Below, in pieces: positions 1 to 7,933 of a stretch of DNA of 12,043 bases. The stretch comes from JAFKKF01 sp038323025 (lineage in GTDB: Bacteria; Pseudomonadota; Alphaproteobacteria; Rhizobiales; Kaistiaceae). The stretch is from NCBI GenBank assembly GCA_038323025.1, contig JBBQGL010000128.1:1-12043 (forward strand). Direction: 5' to 3'. Made by a program: the position numbers and the translations under genes. A model generated the notes under the pieces. The model saw only the letters and a list, made by a program, of their open reading frames with translations. It was not told where the DNA came from and did no database searches. Within the stretch, counting starts at the first letter, position 1; each line of letters starts with the position of its first letter.

Positions 1-1381
1 ACCTGGTTGAGCTCGAACGCAAAGGCGGCGGCGATATGCTCCCGCTCCCAGTCGGACATGCTGTTCCAGAACTGGGTCGCCTGGCTGAAGTGGTCGGCAA
101 AGCTGTCGCTGCGCGCGCGAATCTTGGCGCCATCCACCTTCGCGGGGTAGCTGACGAACGCATCGGCCGCCTCCGGCGAATGCATGGGGCAGCCGCCACC
201 AAGGCGATTGGGGAAATAGGCGACCCGTCCCTTGTTGATGGTCATGCGACCCATCGCATCGCGCTGGTTGTTGTGAACCGGATTGAGCGGGCGGTTGATC
301 GGCAGCTCGGCGAAGTTCGGCCCCACCCGGCGCAATTGCGTATCGATGTAGGAGAACAGCCGGCCCTGCAGCACACCCGCCGCACCGGCACCAGCTCTTC
401 CGGGATGATCTTGGTGGGATCGAGCAGGTCGAAGTCGAATTTGAATTCGTCTTCCTCGTCGACGATCTGCAGGCCCAGCTCGTATTCGGGAAAGTCGCCG
501 CGCTCGATAGCCTCAAAGAGGTCTCGCCGATGGAAGTCCGGGTCTTTGCCCGAGATCTTCTGGGCTTCGTCCCAGACCAGGGATTTCACGCCCTTGATCG
601 GCTTCCAGTGGAACTTGACGAAACGCGCCTTGCCCTCGGCGTTCACCAGCCGGAACGTGTGGACCCCAAATCCTTCCATCATGGCGTAGCTGCGCGGGAT
701 CGCCCGATCGCTCATTACCCACATAAGCATGTGGGCGCTTTCCGGGGTGAGGGAGACAAAATCCCAGAAAGTGTCGTGGGCGGAAGCCGCCTGCGGAATC
801 TCGTTGTTCGGCTCGGGCTTCACCGCATGGATCAGGTCGGGAAACTTGACCGCGTCCTGGATGAAGAACACGGGCATGTTGTTGCCGACCAGATCCCACA
901 CTCCTTCTTCGGTGTAGAATTTTACCGCAAAGCCACGCACGTCGCGGGCGACATCGGTTGAGCCGCGCGAGCCGGCAACGGTGGAAAACCGCACGAACAC
1001 CGGCGTCTCGCGCGAGGGGTCGGTCAGAACGCCCGCCTTGGTCAGGTCCGACAGATCTTCGTACACCCTGAAGGTGCCATGGGCTGCGGCGCCGCGGGCA
1101 TGCACCACGCGTTCGGGAATGCGCTCATGATCGAAATGGGTGATCTTTTCCCGAAGATGGAAATCTTCGATCAACGTCGGGCCGCGGACCCCGGCCTTCA
1201 GTGAGTTCTGATCGTCCGAAATCAGGACGCCCTGATTGCCGCTCATCGCGGCTCCCGGATCGACCGTGTTCCGCGCAAGATCTGCCGCTTTATCCGTAAC
1301 GGGCACAGGCGACTTCCCGTCATCCGTGCGCGACGATTGACCTGACGTGCGAGGCTTCGCCGGGCGTGACGACTTGGGCAT
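1..1381 (-). pseudogene. katE: Large-subunit (KatE-type) catalase, broken by an internal deletion and frameshift; 3' end outside window
   Basis: Heme catalase, which dismutates hydrogen peroxide to water and oxygen in the cytoplasm. The start at 1381 is set by a GGAG six bases upstream. The N-terminal extension followed by DDQNSLKAGVRGPTL and FDHERIPERVVHARG is typical of the large-subunit clade. Catalytic His94 (VVHARG) and the GNN pair near Asn167 are present. The normal frame runs to about residue 336 (EELVPVRRV, near base 374) and then continues out of frame to a stop at 242. From base 374 down to base 1 the correct sequence resumes in another frame: VLQGRLFSYIDTQLRRVGPN, with the proximal heme Tyr, then NRPLNPVHNNQRDAM and on to FELNQ. 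About 36 residues that family members carry between these blocks, including the NFFAETEQVAF segment, are missing. The continuous product would lack the heme ligand, so it should be inactive. A misassembly is possible. The C-terminal domain lies outside the window. Confidence 0.87.
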
Positions 1382-1387
1382 GGGTTT

Positions 1388-1391
1388 CTCC
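1388..1391 (-). promoter_or_regulatory. Ribosome binding site deciding the catalase start
   Basis: GGAG on the minus strand lies six bases before the ATG at 1381. It overlaps an in-frame ATG at 1393 (MEKPMPK...), so the 1381 start is preferred over 1393 and over the much longer open frame that reaches 1495. Confidence 0.6.
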
Positions 1392-1580
1392 ATTGATCGA
1401 ACGAGGCCGCCAAAGCGGCGTTGCGGCGACGAAGCCTGCGTTAAGCCGCGTCTGTCCATTTGGTTCCCTGCCCAGGCCTCGCGATTGCATCCCACACGCG
1501 ACGCCCGGAAACACAGTCGAGATTTGTTCCGCGCGCCCGATCAGACTAGGCTCCAGAGACCGAGCCCGGCGTTTCGGCTG

Positions 1581-2423
1581 GTGGGCTCGCCGGGCGTTGC
1601 GTTCTTGCCAGAGGTTCCTGCCCCTCCACCGGTCATCCCGATTGATGATCCCGAGGATTCGCGGATTGCGGACTACCGCTCGATCCGCGAACGCGACCTT
1701 GTCGGGCGGAAGGGGCTATTCATCGCCGAAGGCGAGGTCGTCGTTCGCATCCTTCTCCGCGGCTCCGCGCACCGGCCTCGTTCGCTCCTGATCGCGGAAC
1801 GCCGGATTGCAGGGCTGGGCTCTTTGCTTGCCGCGGTGCCGGCAGGCGTTCCGATCTATAGCGCACGACACAACGTCCTCGACGAAATCGCCGGCTTCTC
1901 CATGCATCGCGGAATCCTCGCCATCGGGAAGCGAGCCGAGGCTCCGAGCGCCGGGGTGCTGCTCGACCGGCTTGGCAAGGGTGCCCTGGTGGTTGCTCTC
2001 TTCGGCATCGCCAACCACGACAACATGGGTGGCATCTTCAGGAACGCCGCGGCCTTCGGGGCCGATGCAGTTGTCATCGACCCGACTTGCTGCGATCCGC
2101 TCTACCGGAAGGCCATCCGGGTGTCGGTCGGCGCGGCGCTGATCGTCCCGTTCGCGCGCTTCGATAGCGGGGACGACCCGTTGCAGGTACTTGGCCGGTC
2201 GGGCTACGACGCCATCGCCCTCAGCCCGGCGGGCGACTTCAAACTGGCGGATATCGTGCGCATCGGTCGAATGGCGGTCATGCTCGGAGCGGAGGGACCC
2301 GGCCTTCCAGACGCACTGATCGCCGGGGCCCGGAGCGTCCGCATACCCATGGCGCCCGGCTTCGACTCCCTTAACGTCGCAACCGCAGCCGGGATAGTGC
2401 TCCACCACCTTACATCGCGATAG
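1581..2423 (+). CDS. SpoU/TrmH-family RNA 2'-O-ribose methyltransferase (SPOUT fold)
   Basis: Predicted SAM-dependent methyltransferase acting on a ribose 2'-OH of rRNA or tRNA; the target base cannot be told from sequence. The C-terminal half carries the three SPOUT motifs. Motif 1 is NHDNMGGIFRNA (residues 145-156 from this start), with the conserved Asn and Arg. Motif 2 is MLGAEGPGLP (234-243). Motif 3 is IPMAPGFDSLNVATAAGI (255-272), which forms part of the knot and SAM site. The N-terminal part (RERDLVGRKGLFIAEGEVVV onwards) resembles the substrate-binding domain of TrmH-like enzymes. Length is 280 residues, normal for the family. The start is uncertain. The frame is open back to 1347, but that part overlaps the catalase start. 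GTG 1581 and TTG 1605 both fit family length, and neither has a good Shine-Dalgarno. It is divergent from the catalase and 77 bp before the monooxygenase. Confidence 0.85.
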   Translation: MGSPGVAFLPEVPAPPPVIPIDDPEDSRIADYRSIRERDLVGRKGLFIAEGEVVVRILLRGSAHRPRSLLIAERRIAGLGSLLAAVPAGVPIYSARHNVLDEIAGFSMHRGILAIGKRAEAPSAGVLLDRLGKGALVVALFGIANHDNMGGIFRNAAAFGADAVVIDPTCCDPLYRKAIRVSVGAALIVPFARFDSGDDPLQVLGRSGYDAIALSPAGDFKLADIVRIGRMAVMLGAEGPGLPDALIAGARSVRIPMAPGFDSLNVATAAGIVLHHLTSR

Positions 2424-2430
2424 AGTCACC

Positions 2431-2445
2431 TGGCCTGACAGGCCA
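2431..2445 (+). terminator. Short hairpin just after the methyltransferase stop (possible weak terminator)
   Basis: TGGCCTG-A-CAGGCCA is a perfect 7-base inverted repeat starting 8 bases after the TAG at 2421-2423. As RNA it would fold as a 5-bp stem with a 5-base loop. No U-run follows, so it may reduce read-through or do nothing. Rho-independent termination is not well supported. Confidence 0.3.
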
Positions 2446-2455
2446 TCTGCATCTG

Positions 2456-2479
2456 CCCGGCGACGGTGCGCGCGCCGGG
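2456..2479 (+). repeat. Inverted repeat in the 5' leader of the monooxygenase gene
   Basis: CCCGGCG (2456-2462) and CGCCGGG (2473-2479) form a 7-bp GC stem with a 10-base loop. The stem ends 10 bases before the GGAGAGG ribosome binding site (2490-2496). Its position would suit a leader structure or protein site, but no function can be shown. Confidence 0.3.
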
Positions 2480-2500
2480 AAACGGACCTGGAGAGGACAA

Positions 2501-4285
2501 GTGGACGGAAGCGACTTGAACCCGACGGCCCGCGCGACACGCTGGTTGGGCGCACTCGAAACCGCGCTGGCGAGAGACGATATCGCCGCGGCCACGGCCC
2601 TGTTCGACGCCGAGTGCTACTGGCGCGACCTCGTCGCGTTCACCTGGAATATCATAACGCTGGAGGGAGCGCCCGCCATCGGCGCAATGCTCGGGGCGAC
2701 CCTTGCCGATGTGCGCCCCTCCCGGTTCACCATCGAGGGCGAAGCCGCCGACATCGCCGGACTGACTGAGGCGTGGGTCAGCTTCGAGACCGCCGTGGGG
2801 CGAGGCAGGGGCCATCTTCGTCTCAAGGGCGACAAATGCCGGACGCTCCTCACCACCCTCTACGAGCTGAAGGGGCACGAGGAACGGAAAGGCGAAACCC
2901 GCGAGAAGGGCATCGAGCACGGCGCCTTTCGCAACCGGAAGAACTGGGCCGAGCGGAAGGAGATGGAGACGGCTGACCGCGCCCGGTCCGGGCAGGCCTA
3001 TTGCGTCATCATCGGCGGCGGCCAGGGCGGGATCGCGTTGGGCGCGCGGCTGAAGCGCCTCGGCGTCCCCACCATCATTCTCGAGAAGAACAGGCGGGCA
3101 GGGGACTCATGGCGCAACCGCTACCGGTCCCTCGTCCTGCATGACCCGGTCTGGTACGACCACCTGCCTTACCTGCCTTTTCCCGACCATTGGCCCGTCT
3201 TCACGCCGAAGGACCAGCTCGGCGACTGGCTGGAAATGTATGCCCGCGTGATGGACCTCGACTACTGGACATCGGCCGAGTGCACCGCCGCCCGCTACGA
3301 CGAGGCGGCCAGGGAATGGACGCTCCAGGTCACCCGCGACGGACAGGCGACCGTCCTGCGCTGCCATCAGCTCGTATTCGCGACCGGTGCCTACGGACCG
3401 CCGAACGAGATCAGGCTTCCCGGCGCCGAACGGTTCCTTGGCGAGCACTACCACTCGAGCAAGCACGTGAGCGGCGAACGCTTTGCCGGCAAAAAGTGCG
3501 TCGTCATCGGCTCGAACAGCTCGGCCCACGACATCTGCGTCGATCTCTGGGAGCAGGGCGCCGATGTGACCATGCTCCAGCGCTCGCCGACCACAGTGGT
3601 TAGGTCCGAGACGCTGATGGAGCTGGCCTTCGGCGACCTCTATTCGGAAGCGGCGGTGAAGAAGGGGATCACAACCGAGAAGGCCGACCTGATCTTCGCG
3701 TCGACGCCTTTCAGGCTGATGCCGGAAGCGCAGCGCCCGCTCTACGAGAGCATCGCCGAGCGCGACGCGGACTTCTACCAGCGCCTGGCAAAGGCCGGCT
3801 TCAGGTTCGACTTCGGCATCGACGGATCGGGCCTGATGATGAAGGCCTTCCGTACCGGCTCCGGCTACTACATCGATGTCGGGGCCTCCGAGCTGATCGC
3901 GAACGGCGAGATCCGGCTGAAATCCGGCGTCGAGATCACCGCGGTGCGCGAGCGCTCCGTTGTTCTCTCGGACGGGAGCGAACTCCCCGCCGACCTCATC
4001 GTCCAGGCCACCGGCTACCGCTCGATGGACGAGGTGGTCGCCAGGCTGGTCTCACGCGAGGTCGCCGACAAGATCGGTCATTGCTGGGGCTACGGCTCCG
4101 GCACTCCCGGCGATCCGGGCCCCTGGCAAGGGGAAATGCGCAACCTGTGGAAACCCACCGCCCAGCCGGGGCTCTGGTTCCACGGCGGCAACCTGCACCT
4201 TTCCCGGTTCTTTTCCCTATATCTCGCGCTGCAGATCAAGGCGCGGTTCGAGAATATCCCGACCCCGGTCTACCGGACCTCTTAA
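2501..4285 (+). CDS. Flavin-containing monooxygenase-like FAD/NAD(P)H oxidoreductase with N-terminal NTF2/SnoaL-like domain
   Basis: Probable FAD- and NADPH-dependent monooxygenase of the FMO / Baeyer-Villiger group, cytoplasmic; substrate unknown. The GTG start has GGAGAGG four bases upstream. Residues about 12-125 look like an NTF2/SnoaL-type alpha+beta barrel (LARDDIAAATALFDAECYWR and WVSFETAVGRG), followed by a charged linker (125-160). The FAD-binding dinucleotide fold starts at CVIIGGGQGGIALGARL (GGGQGG, 172-177). Further marks are FATGAYGPP (293-301), FLGEHYHSSKH in the position of the FMO signature (312-322), the NADP-site VVIGSNSSAHD (334-344, GSNSSA in place of the textbook GxGxSG), and QATGY (502-506). 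At 594 residues it matches the larger fused members of this family rather than bare FMOs of about 450. It converges with the amidase and overlaps it by 4 bp. Its link to the minus-strand operon is only positional. Confidence 0.85.
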   Translation: MDGSDLNPTARATRWLGALETALARDDIAAATALFDAECYWRDLVAFTWNIITLEGAPAIGAMLGATLADVRPSRFTIEGEAADIAGLTEAWVSFETAVGRGRGHLRLKGDKCRTLLTTLYELKGHEERKGETREKGIEHGAFRNRKNWAERKEMETADRARSGQAYCVIIGGGQGGIALGARLKRLGVPTIILEKNRRAGDSWRNRYRSLVLHDPVWYDHLPYLPFPDHWPVFTPKDQLGDWLEMYARVMDLDYWTSAECTAARYDEAAREWTLQVTRDGQATVLRCHQLVFATGAYGPPNEIRLPGAERFLGEHYHSSKHVSGERFAGKKCVVIGSNSSAHDICVDLWEQGADVTMLQRSPTTVVRSETLMELAFGDLYSEAAVKKGITTEKADLIFASTPFRLMPEAQRPLYESIAERDADFYQRLAKAGFRFDFGIDGSGLMMKAFRTGSGYYIDVGASELIANGEIRLKSGVEITAVRERSVVLSDGSELPADLIVQATGYRSMDEVVARLVSREVADKIGHCWGYGSGTPGDPGPWQGEMRNLWKPTAQPGLWFHGGNLHLSRFFSLYLALQIKARFENIPTPVYRTS

Positions 4286-5763
4286 GCCAACGGGCGATTC
4301 CGGCAGATGTCGTAGGTCCCGGTCCACGGCCGCAGCTTTTCGAAGGTCGCGCTCGCTGCGAGCACGTCGGCGTCGGCGTAGCGCCTTCCGATGATCTGCA
4401 TTCCGACCGGCAATCCGTCGACCATGCCGGCGGGGATCGAGGCGGCCGGATGGCCGGTGAAATTGACCGGGTAGGTCAGGCACCAGCCGATCAGCGGATC
4501 GACCGCCTCGCCGTTGATCTCGGAGGGACCGACCGTGTTGCCGTCGGTGGCGTTCAGGACCGGCATCGAGGCGAGCGTCGGCGTGACCAGTATGGTGTGC
4601 GCCGAAAGCGCGCCCTGGATCGCGTCGTAAACCTCGCTCCGAATGGCCTGGTCGGCGCGGAGGTCGTTCGCCGTCTGCGTCAGCCCGTACTCGATCCAGC
4701 GCAGATATTCCGGTGGCAGGTCGTCGCGATGATCGCGGAGCAGGTCGAGCCCGCCGGCCTTGGCCGCGTCGAGTGCTCCGAGGTTCAGCGGCATCATCAG
4801 GCGGGACCAGACGTCGCTCAACTCGCGCTGCGAGCGCTTGAGGCCGAGTTTCACCACCTCGACCTCGGCGCCCGCCTCGGCAAAGGCGGCGACCGCCTTC
4901 TCGACGGCCGCGGCAATTCTCTTGTCGACCGGGAAGACATCGAAGTCCGGGCTGTACGCGATCTTCCATCCGCGGATCGAGGCGCGCGTCGCGGCGACAT
5001 AGTCGACGTCCTCGTCGAGGCTGAGCGGATCGCGTGGGTCGTAGCCGCCGAGCACGCTCATGGCCAGAGCCGCGTCCTCGACCGTGCGCGTGATCGGCCC
5101 CTCGAAGACGAAGGGCAGGTCGCCGGCGAAAGCGTTCGGACGGATGTTGACCGGCACGCGCCCGAACGAGGCCTTGTACCCGTAGACTCCGCACCATGCC
5201 GCGGGAATGCGGATCGAGCCGCCGGCGTCGGTACCCTCGGCGAGCGCCAGCAGCCCGTCGGCGACGGCGGCGGCGCTGCCGCCGGAAGATCCGCCGGAAT
5301 TGCGCTCAAGGTCGAAGGGATTGCGCGTCGGTCCGAACAGGTAGTTGTCGCAGGTGCCCCGGAAGCCCATCACCGGCGCGTTGGTCTTGCCGACGATGAT
5401 GGCGCCGCCTTTCTCCATGCGCTCGGCGAAAGGACAGTGCCAGTATGAAATCGCGCCCTTCATCGCGCGAACCCCGCCGAAGGTGAACGGCCAGCCTGGC
5501 TTGAAGTCAAAGAGGTCCTTGATCGCCACGGGCACACCGTGGAGCGGCCCGAGCGGCTCGCCTTTCATCACCGCCGCCTCGGCGGCAGCCGCGGCTTTGC
5601 GGGCGTCATCCAGGCCGAGAAAGATCAGCGCGTTGAGGCTCGGGTTGCGCTTCTCGATCCGGGCGATTGTGTCCGCCATCACCTCGACCGGCGATATCTC
5701 GCGCCGCCGGATGCGAGCCGCCAGGTCGGCGGCGCTCACGTAGGACAAATCGTTGGTTGCCAC
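4282..5763 (-). CDS. Amidase-signature (AS) family hydrolase
   Basis: Cytoplasmic hydrolase of carboxamide bonds (R-CO-NH-R') using the Ser-cisSer-Lys triad; substrate not predictable. The signature is complete: Lys82 in GVPVAIKDLFD, the Gly/Ser loop NSGGSSGGSAAA (156-166) with cis-Ser159, and the nucleophile Ser183 in GTDAGGSIRIPA. Length is 493 residues, normal for the family. There is no signal peptide. The missing GatB/GatC partners and the context argue against a tRNA amidotransferase GatA subunit. The GTG start at 5763 has GGAGG 12 bases upstream, rather far. It is the last gene of the minus-strand train, 37 bp after the first-listed Gfo/Idh/MocA gene. Its stop shares TTAA with the stop of the convergent monooxygenase. 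In the operon it may release an amine or ammonia from the imported compound or an intermediate (inference). Confidence 0.88.
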   Translation of the reverse strand: MATNDLSYVSAADLAARIRRREISPVEVMADTIARIEKRNPSLNALIFLGLDDARKAAAAAEAAVMKGEPLGPLHGVPVAIKDLFDFKPGWPFTFGGVRAMKGAISYWHCPFAERMEKGGAIIVGKTNAPVMGFRGTCDNYLFGPTRNPFDLERNSGGSSGGSAAAVADGLLALAEGTDAGGSIRIPAAWCGVYGYKASFGRVPVNIRPNAFAGDLPFVFEGPITRTVEDAALAMSVLGGYDPRDPLSLDEDVDYVAATRASIRGWKIAYSPDFDVFPVDKRIAAAVEKAVAAFAEAGAEVEVVKLGLKRSQRELSDVWSRLMMPLNLGALDAAKAGGLDLLRDHRDDLPPEYLRWIEYGLTQTANDLRADQAIRSEVYDAIQGALSAHTILVTPTLASMPVLNATDGNTVGPSEINGEAVDPLIGWCLTYPVNFTGHPAASIPAGMVDGLPVGMQIIGRRYADADVLAASATFEKLRPWTGTYDICRNRPLA

Positions 5764-5800
5764 GACCGGACCAAGCCTCCCGCTTCCTGATTTCCCGTCT

Positions 5801-6844
5801 TCAGAGCTGAACTACCTGATGGGTCTTCACGGATTCGTCCGCAGCAATGACGATGCGCAGGCTCTTCACCACATCGTCCATGTGATCGCCGAGATCGATA
5901 TCCTCGTCGATGGCCTTCACCAGGAAGGCCTGTTCGCGCTGGCAAAGATCGTCGTGACCGGGCTCGTCCGTCATGTCGATCCGCTCGTCCGGCTTCGCCA
6001 TGTCGGTGTGATGCCAGAGGATCTGGCTGGTCTTGACGTGGGCGTTGATATCGTCGGATTTCACGCCGCCGGTATTTTCCGCCATGACGATCGACACGGA
6101 GCCCTTCGGCCCGATCACGTCCTTCACGAAAAAGGCCGTCTCGCTCATCATCGGGCCCCAGCCGGCCTCGTACCAGCCGACCGACCCATCGTCGAAGGCC
6201 ACCTGGAGGACGCCATAGTTGTATTCCTTGACCTCCTGGCTGAGGCGGGCGCCCATCGCCTGGACACGGACCGGCTTCGCCTTGGTCATCTGGCACATCA
6301 CATCGACGTAGTGGACGCCGCAATCGACGATCGGCGGGAATGAATCCATCAGGCGCTTGTGCCAGGCCCAGGTCTCGCCGTTGGACTGCTGATTGAGGTT
6401 CATGCGGAAGACCAGCGGCGTGCCGAGCTGCCGGGCGATCTCGATGAACCTGATCCACGACGGATGCTGGCGAAGGATGTAGCCGACGACCAGCTTCCTG
6501 CCGGTGCGCCGTGCCGTGTCGACCACCGCTTGAGCGCTCGCCACGGTCTCGGCGAGGGGCTTTTCGACGAAGACATGGGCGCCAGCCTCCATCGCCTTGA
6601 TCGCGTAGTCGGCATGAGTATCGGGGAGCGTATTGATCGAGACGATGTCGGGCTTGGTTTCCCGGAGCGCCTGGTCGAAGTCCTTGTATTTCTTCGCTTT
6701 TGCCAAGGCTGCCGGCAGCTTCACGGCATCGATGTGGCGGGTGCAGACGGCAACCACCTCCACCTCCGGCAGCCGGGTGTAGGCGAGCGCGTGGGACATG
6801 CCCATGTTGCCGAGGCCGACGACGAGAACCCGTTTCTTTGCCAC
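5801..6844 (-). CDS. Gfo/Idh/MocA-family oxidoreductase (first of two)
   Basis: NAD(P)-dependent dehydrogenase of the family that oxidises or reduces sugars, inositols and related polyols, cytoplasmic. The Rossmann motif is VVGLGNMG (8-15). The family EKP motif (94-96) carries the catalytic Lys95, and PIVDCGVHYVDVM (171-183) supplies the DxxxH catalytic pair Asp174/His178. The C-terminal beta-sheet domain includes GVLQVAFDDGSVGWYEAGW. The GTG start at 6844 has GGGGAG seven bases upstream; a TTG at 6859 is also in frame but lies within that ribosome binding site. 347 residues is the usual length. It lies 55 bp after the second Gfo/Idh/MocA gene and 37 bp before the amidase. It is only distantly similar to its neighbour, so the two probably act on different substrates or steps. 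Confidence 0.88.
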   Translation of the reverse strand: MAKKRVLVVGLGNMGMSHALAYTRLPEVEVVAVCTRHIDAVKLPAALAKAKKYKDFDQALRETKPDIVSINTLPDTHADYAIKAMEAGAHVFVEKPLAETVASAQAVVDTARRTGRKLVVGYILRQHPSWIRFIEIARQLGTPLVFRMNLNQQSNGETWAWHKRLMDSFPPIVDCGVHYVDVMCQMTKAKPVRVQAMGARLSQEVKEYNYGVLQVAFDDGSVGWYEAGWGPMMSETAFFVKDVIGPKGSVSIVMAENTGGVKSDDINAHVKTSQILWHHTDMAKPDERIDMTDEPGHDDLCQREQAFLVKAIDEDIDLGDHMDDVVKSLRIVIAADESVKTHQVVQL

Positions 6845-6899
6845 GTTCAGTCTCCCCAAGAATTCTGAGATCCGTGCCGGCAGGCGGGCCCGCAGGCGG

Positions 6900-7901
6900 C
6901 TAAGCGATCTTCACCACCTGGCCGGTGCGGGCGGATTCTTCCGCCGCGAGTGTCGCCTGAAGGGCCAGCATGGCGTCCTCGGGCGTGCCGATCGCCGGCT
7001 TGATGCCCTTCAGCGCGCAGTTGGCGAAGTAGGAGAATTCCTCCTTCAGGGCGCCGCCGCGCACGCCTTCGAACATCGGCCAGTAGGTGGAATCGGGACT
7101 GTGGAACTTGTCCCTCCCGGCGATGCCGAGATTGGGGAAGGTGTCCTGGATCTGGATGAAGCCTTCGGTCCCGACGATGTTCATGCGCTCGTCGATGTCG
7201 TAGGGCGTCTTTTCGGGCATGCACCATACCGTCTCCAGCGTCGCGGTGGCGCCGCCGGCGAAGCGGTACATGGTCTGGCCGATATCGGGATGCTTGAGGC
7301 CGCGCACGTCGACCGTCTGCGCATACGCGCTGACCACGCGGTCCTCGGTGAACCAGAGCATGAGATCCGTGTCGTGGATGGCGTCGCCCACGATCGGCCC
7401 GATCTTGTTGAGGATGGTCGGGGTCCATGCCGCCGGGATGTTGCGGCGCGAGGCCAGCGACACGATCTTGCCGATGCGGCCGGCGGCGATCGCTTCCTTG
7501 GCTGAGCGATAGCGTGGGTTGAACCGGCAGATGTGGCCGATCTGCAGGATTCCCCTCGCGTTCTTCGCGGCGGCGATGATCGTCCGGCAGTCGGCGACCG
7601 TGCTGGCGATCGGCTTTTCCAGGAATACGTGCTTGCCGGCGGCGAGCGCCTCAGTGGCCGGGGCGGTGTGCTGGTCCCACATGGTCACGATCGAGACGGC
7701 GTCGATGTCCGGGTCGGCGAGCATCCGGCGATAGTCGGTGTACGTCTTGGCGACGTTGAACTTCTTCGCCATCTCGCCGAGGCGGCTTTCGGTGCGGGTA
7801 CAAAGCGCGGCGAGCTCGAGATTGGGAATGCCGACGATCGCCTCGCAGTGAATTTCACCGAACCAGCCAAGGCCGATGACGCCGATCCGCAACCTGTCCA
7901 C
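6900..7901 (-). CDS. Gfo/Idh/MocA-family oxidoreductase (second of two)
   Basis: NAD(P)-dependent sugar/polyol-type dehydrogenase, cytoplasmic. VIGLGWFGEIH (8-18) is the nucleotide-binding turn, FLEKP (93-97) carries the catalytic Lys96, and GDAIHDTDLMLW (172-183) gives the Asp173/His176 pair. RMNIVGTEGFIQIQ (239-252) is typical of the C-terminal sheet domain. The GTG start at 7901 follows a strong GGGAGGGG (7905-7912). The open frame continues upstream to 8102, but that extension overlaps the SDR gene and reads as non-homologous Arg-rich sequence. Length is 333 residues. It sits 32 bp after the SDR gene in the same transcription direction. A partner role with the SDR and the other dehydrogenase in sequential oxidation steps is inferred from the operon. 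Confidence 0.88.
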   Translation of the reverse strand: MDRLRIGVIGLGWFGEIHCEAIVGIPNLELAALCTRTESRLGEMAKKFNVAKTYTDYRRMLADPDIDAVSIVTMWDQHTAPATEALAAGKHVFLEKPIASTVADCRTIIAAAKNARGILQIGHICRFNPRYRSAKEAIAAGRIGKIVSLASRRNIPAAWTPTILNKIGPIVGDAIHDTDLMLWFTEDRVVSAYAQTVDVRGLKHPDIGQTMYRFAGGATATLETVWCMPEKTPYDIDERMNIVGTEGFIQIQDTFPNLGIAGRDKFHSPDSTYWPMFEGVRGGALKEEFSYFANCALKGIKPAIGTPEDAMLALQATLAAEESARTGQVVKIA

Positions 7902-7904
7902 GTG

Positions 7905-7912
7905 CCCCTCCC
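7905..7912 (-). promoter_or_regulatory. Strong ribosome binding site deciding the start of the second Gfo/Idh/MocA gene
   Basis: GGGAGGGG on the minus strand ends three bases before the GTG at 7901, with its core GGAGG five bases away. This fixes the start there and rules out the in-frame extension to 8102. Confidence 0.65.
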
Positions 7913-7933
7913 GCTCTTTTCTTCCTGACCGGC

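Noticed and set aside
1524..1552. Possible sigma70-like promoter (TTGTTC, 17-base spacer, TAGGCT) before the methyltransferase
   Set aside because: Both hexamers are poor matches, and such matches arise by chance; nothing else supports it.
1347..1580. Upstream extension of the methyltransferase frame
   Set aside because: It overlaps the catalase start and ribosome binding site, and its residues do not resemble the N-terminus of this family.
1716..2555. Minus-strand open frame opposite the methyltransferase
   Set aside because: The composition is shadow-like, and the plus strand carries all three SPOUT motifs.
4081..5448. Long open frame on the plus strand opposite the amidase gene
   Set aside because: Its translation is low-complexity Arg/Gly/Ala-rich sequence with no recognisable motif, and the opposite strand carries a complete amidase. 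Long antisense frames are expected in GC-rich DNA.
4282..5763. Amidase as GatA, the glutamyl-tRNA amidotransferase subunit
   Set aside because: GatB and GatC are not nearby and the gene sits at the end of a catabolic operon; the signature alone is shared by all AS-family amidases.
6881..6899. Palindrome GCGGGCCCGC (6884-6893) with a repeated CAGGCGG in the gap between the two Gfo/Idh/MocA genes
   Set aside because: It has no loop and is short and GC-rich, so chance is the simplest explanation.
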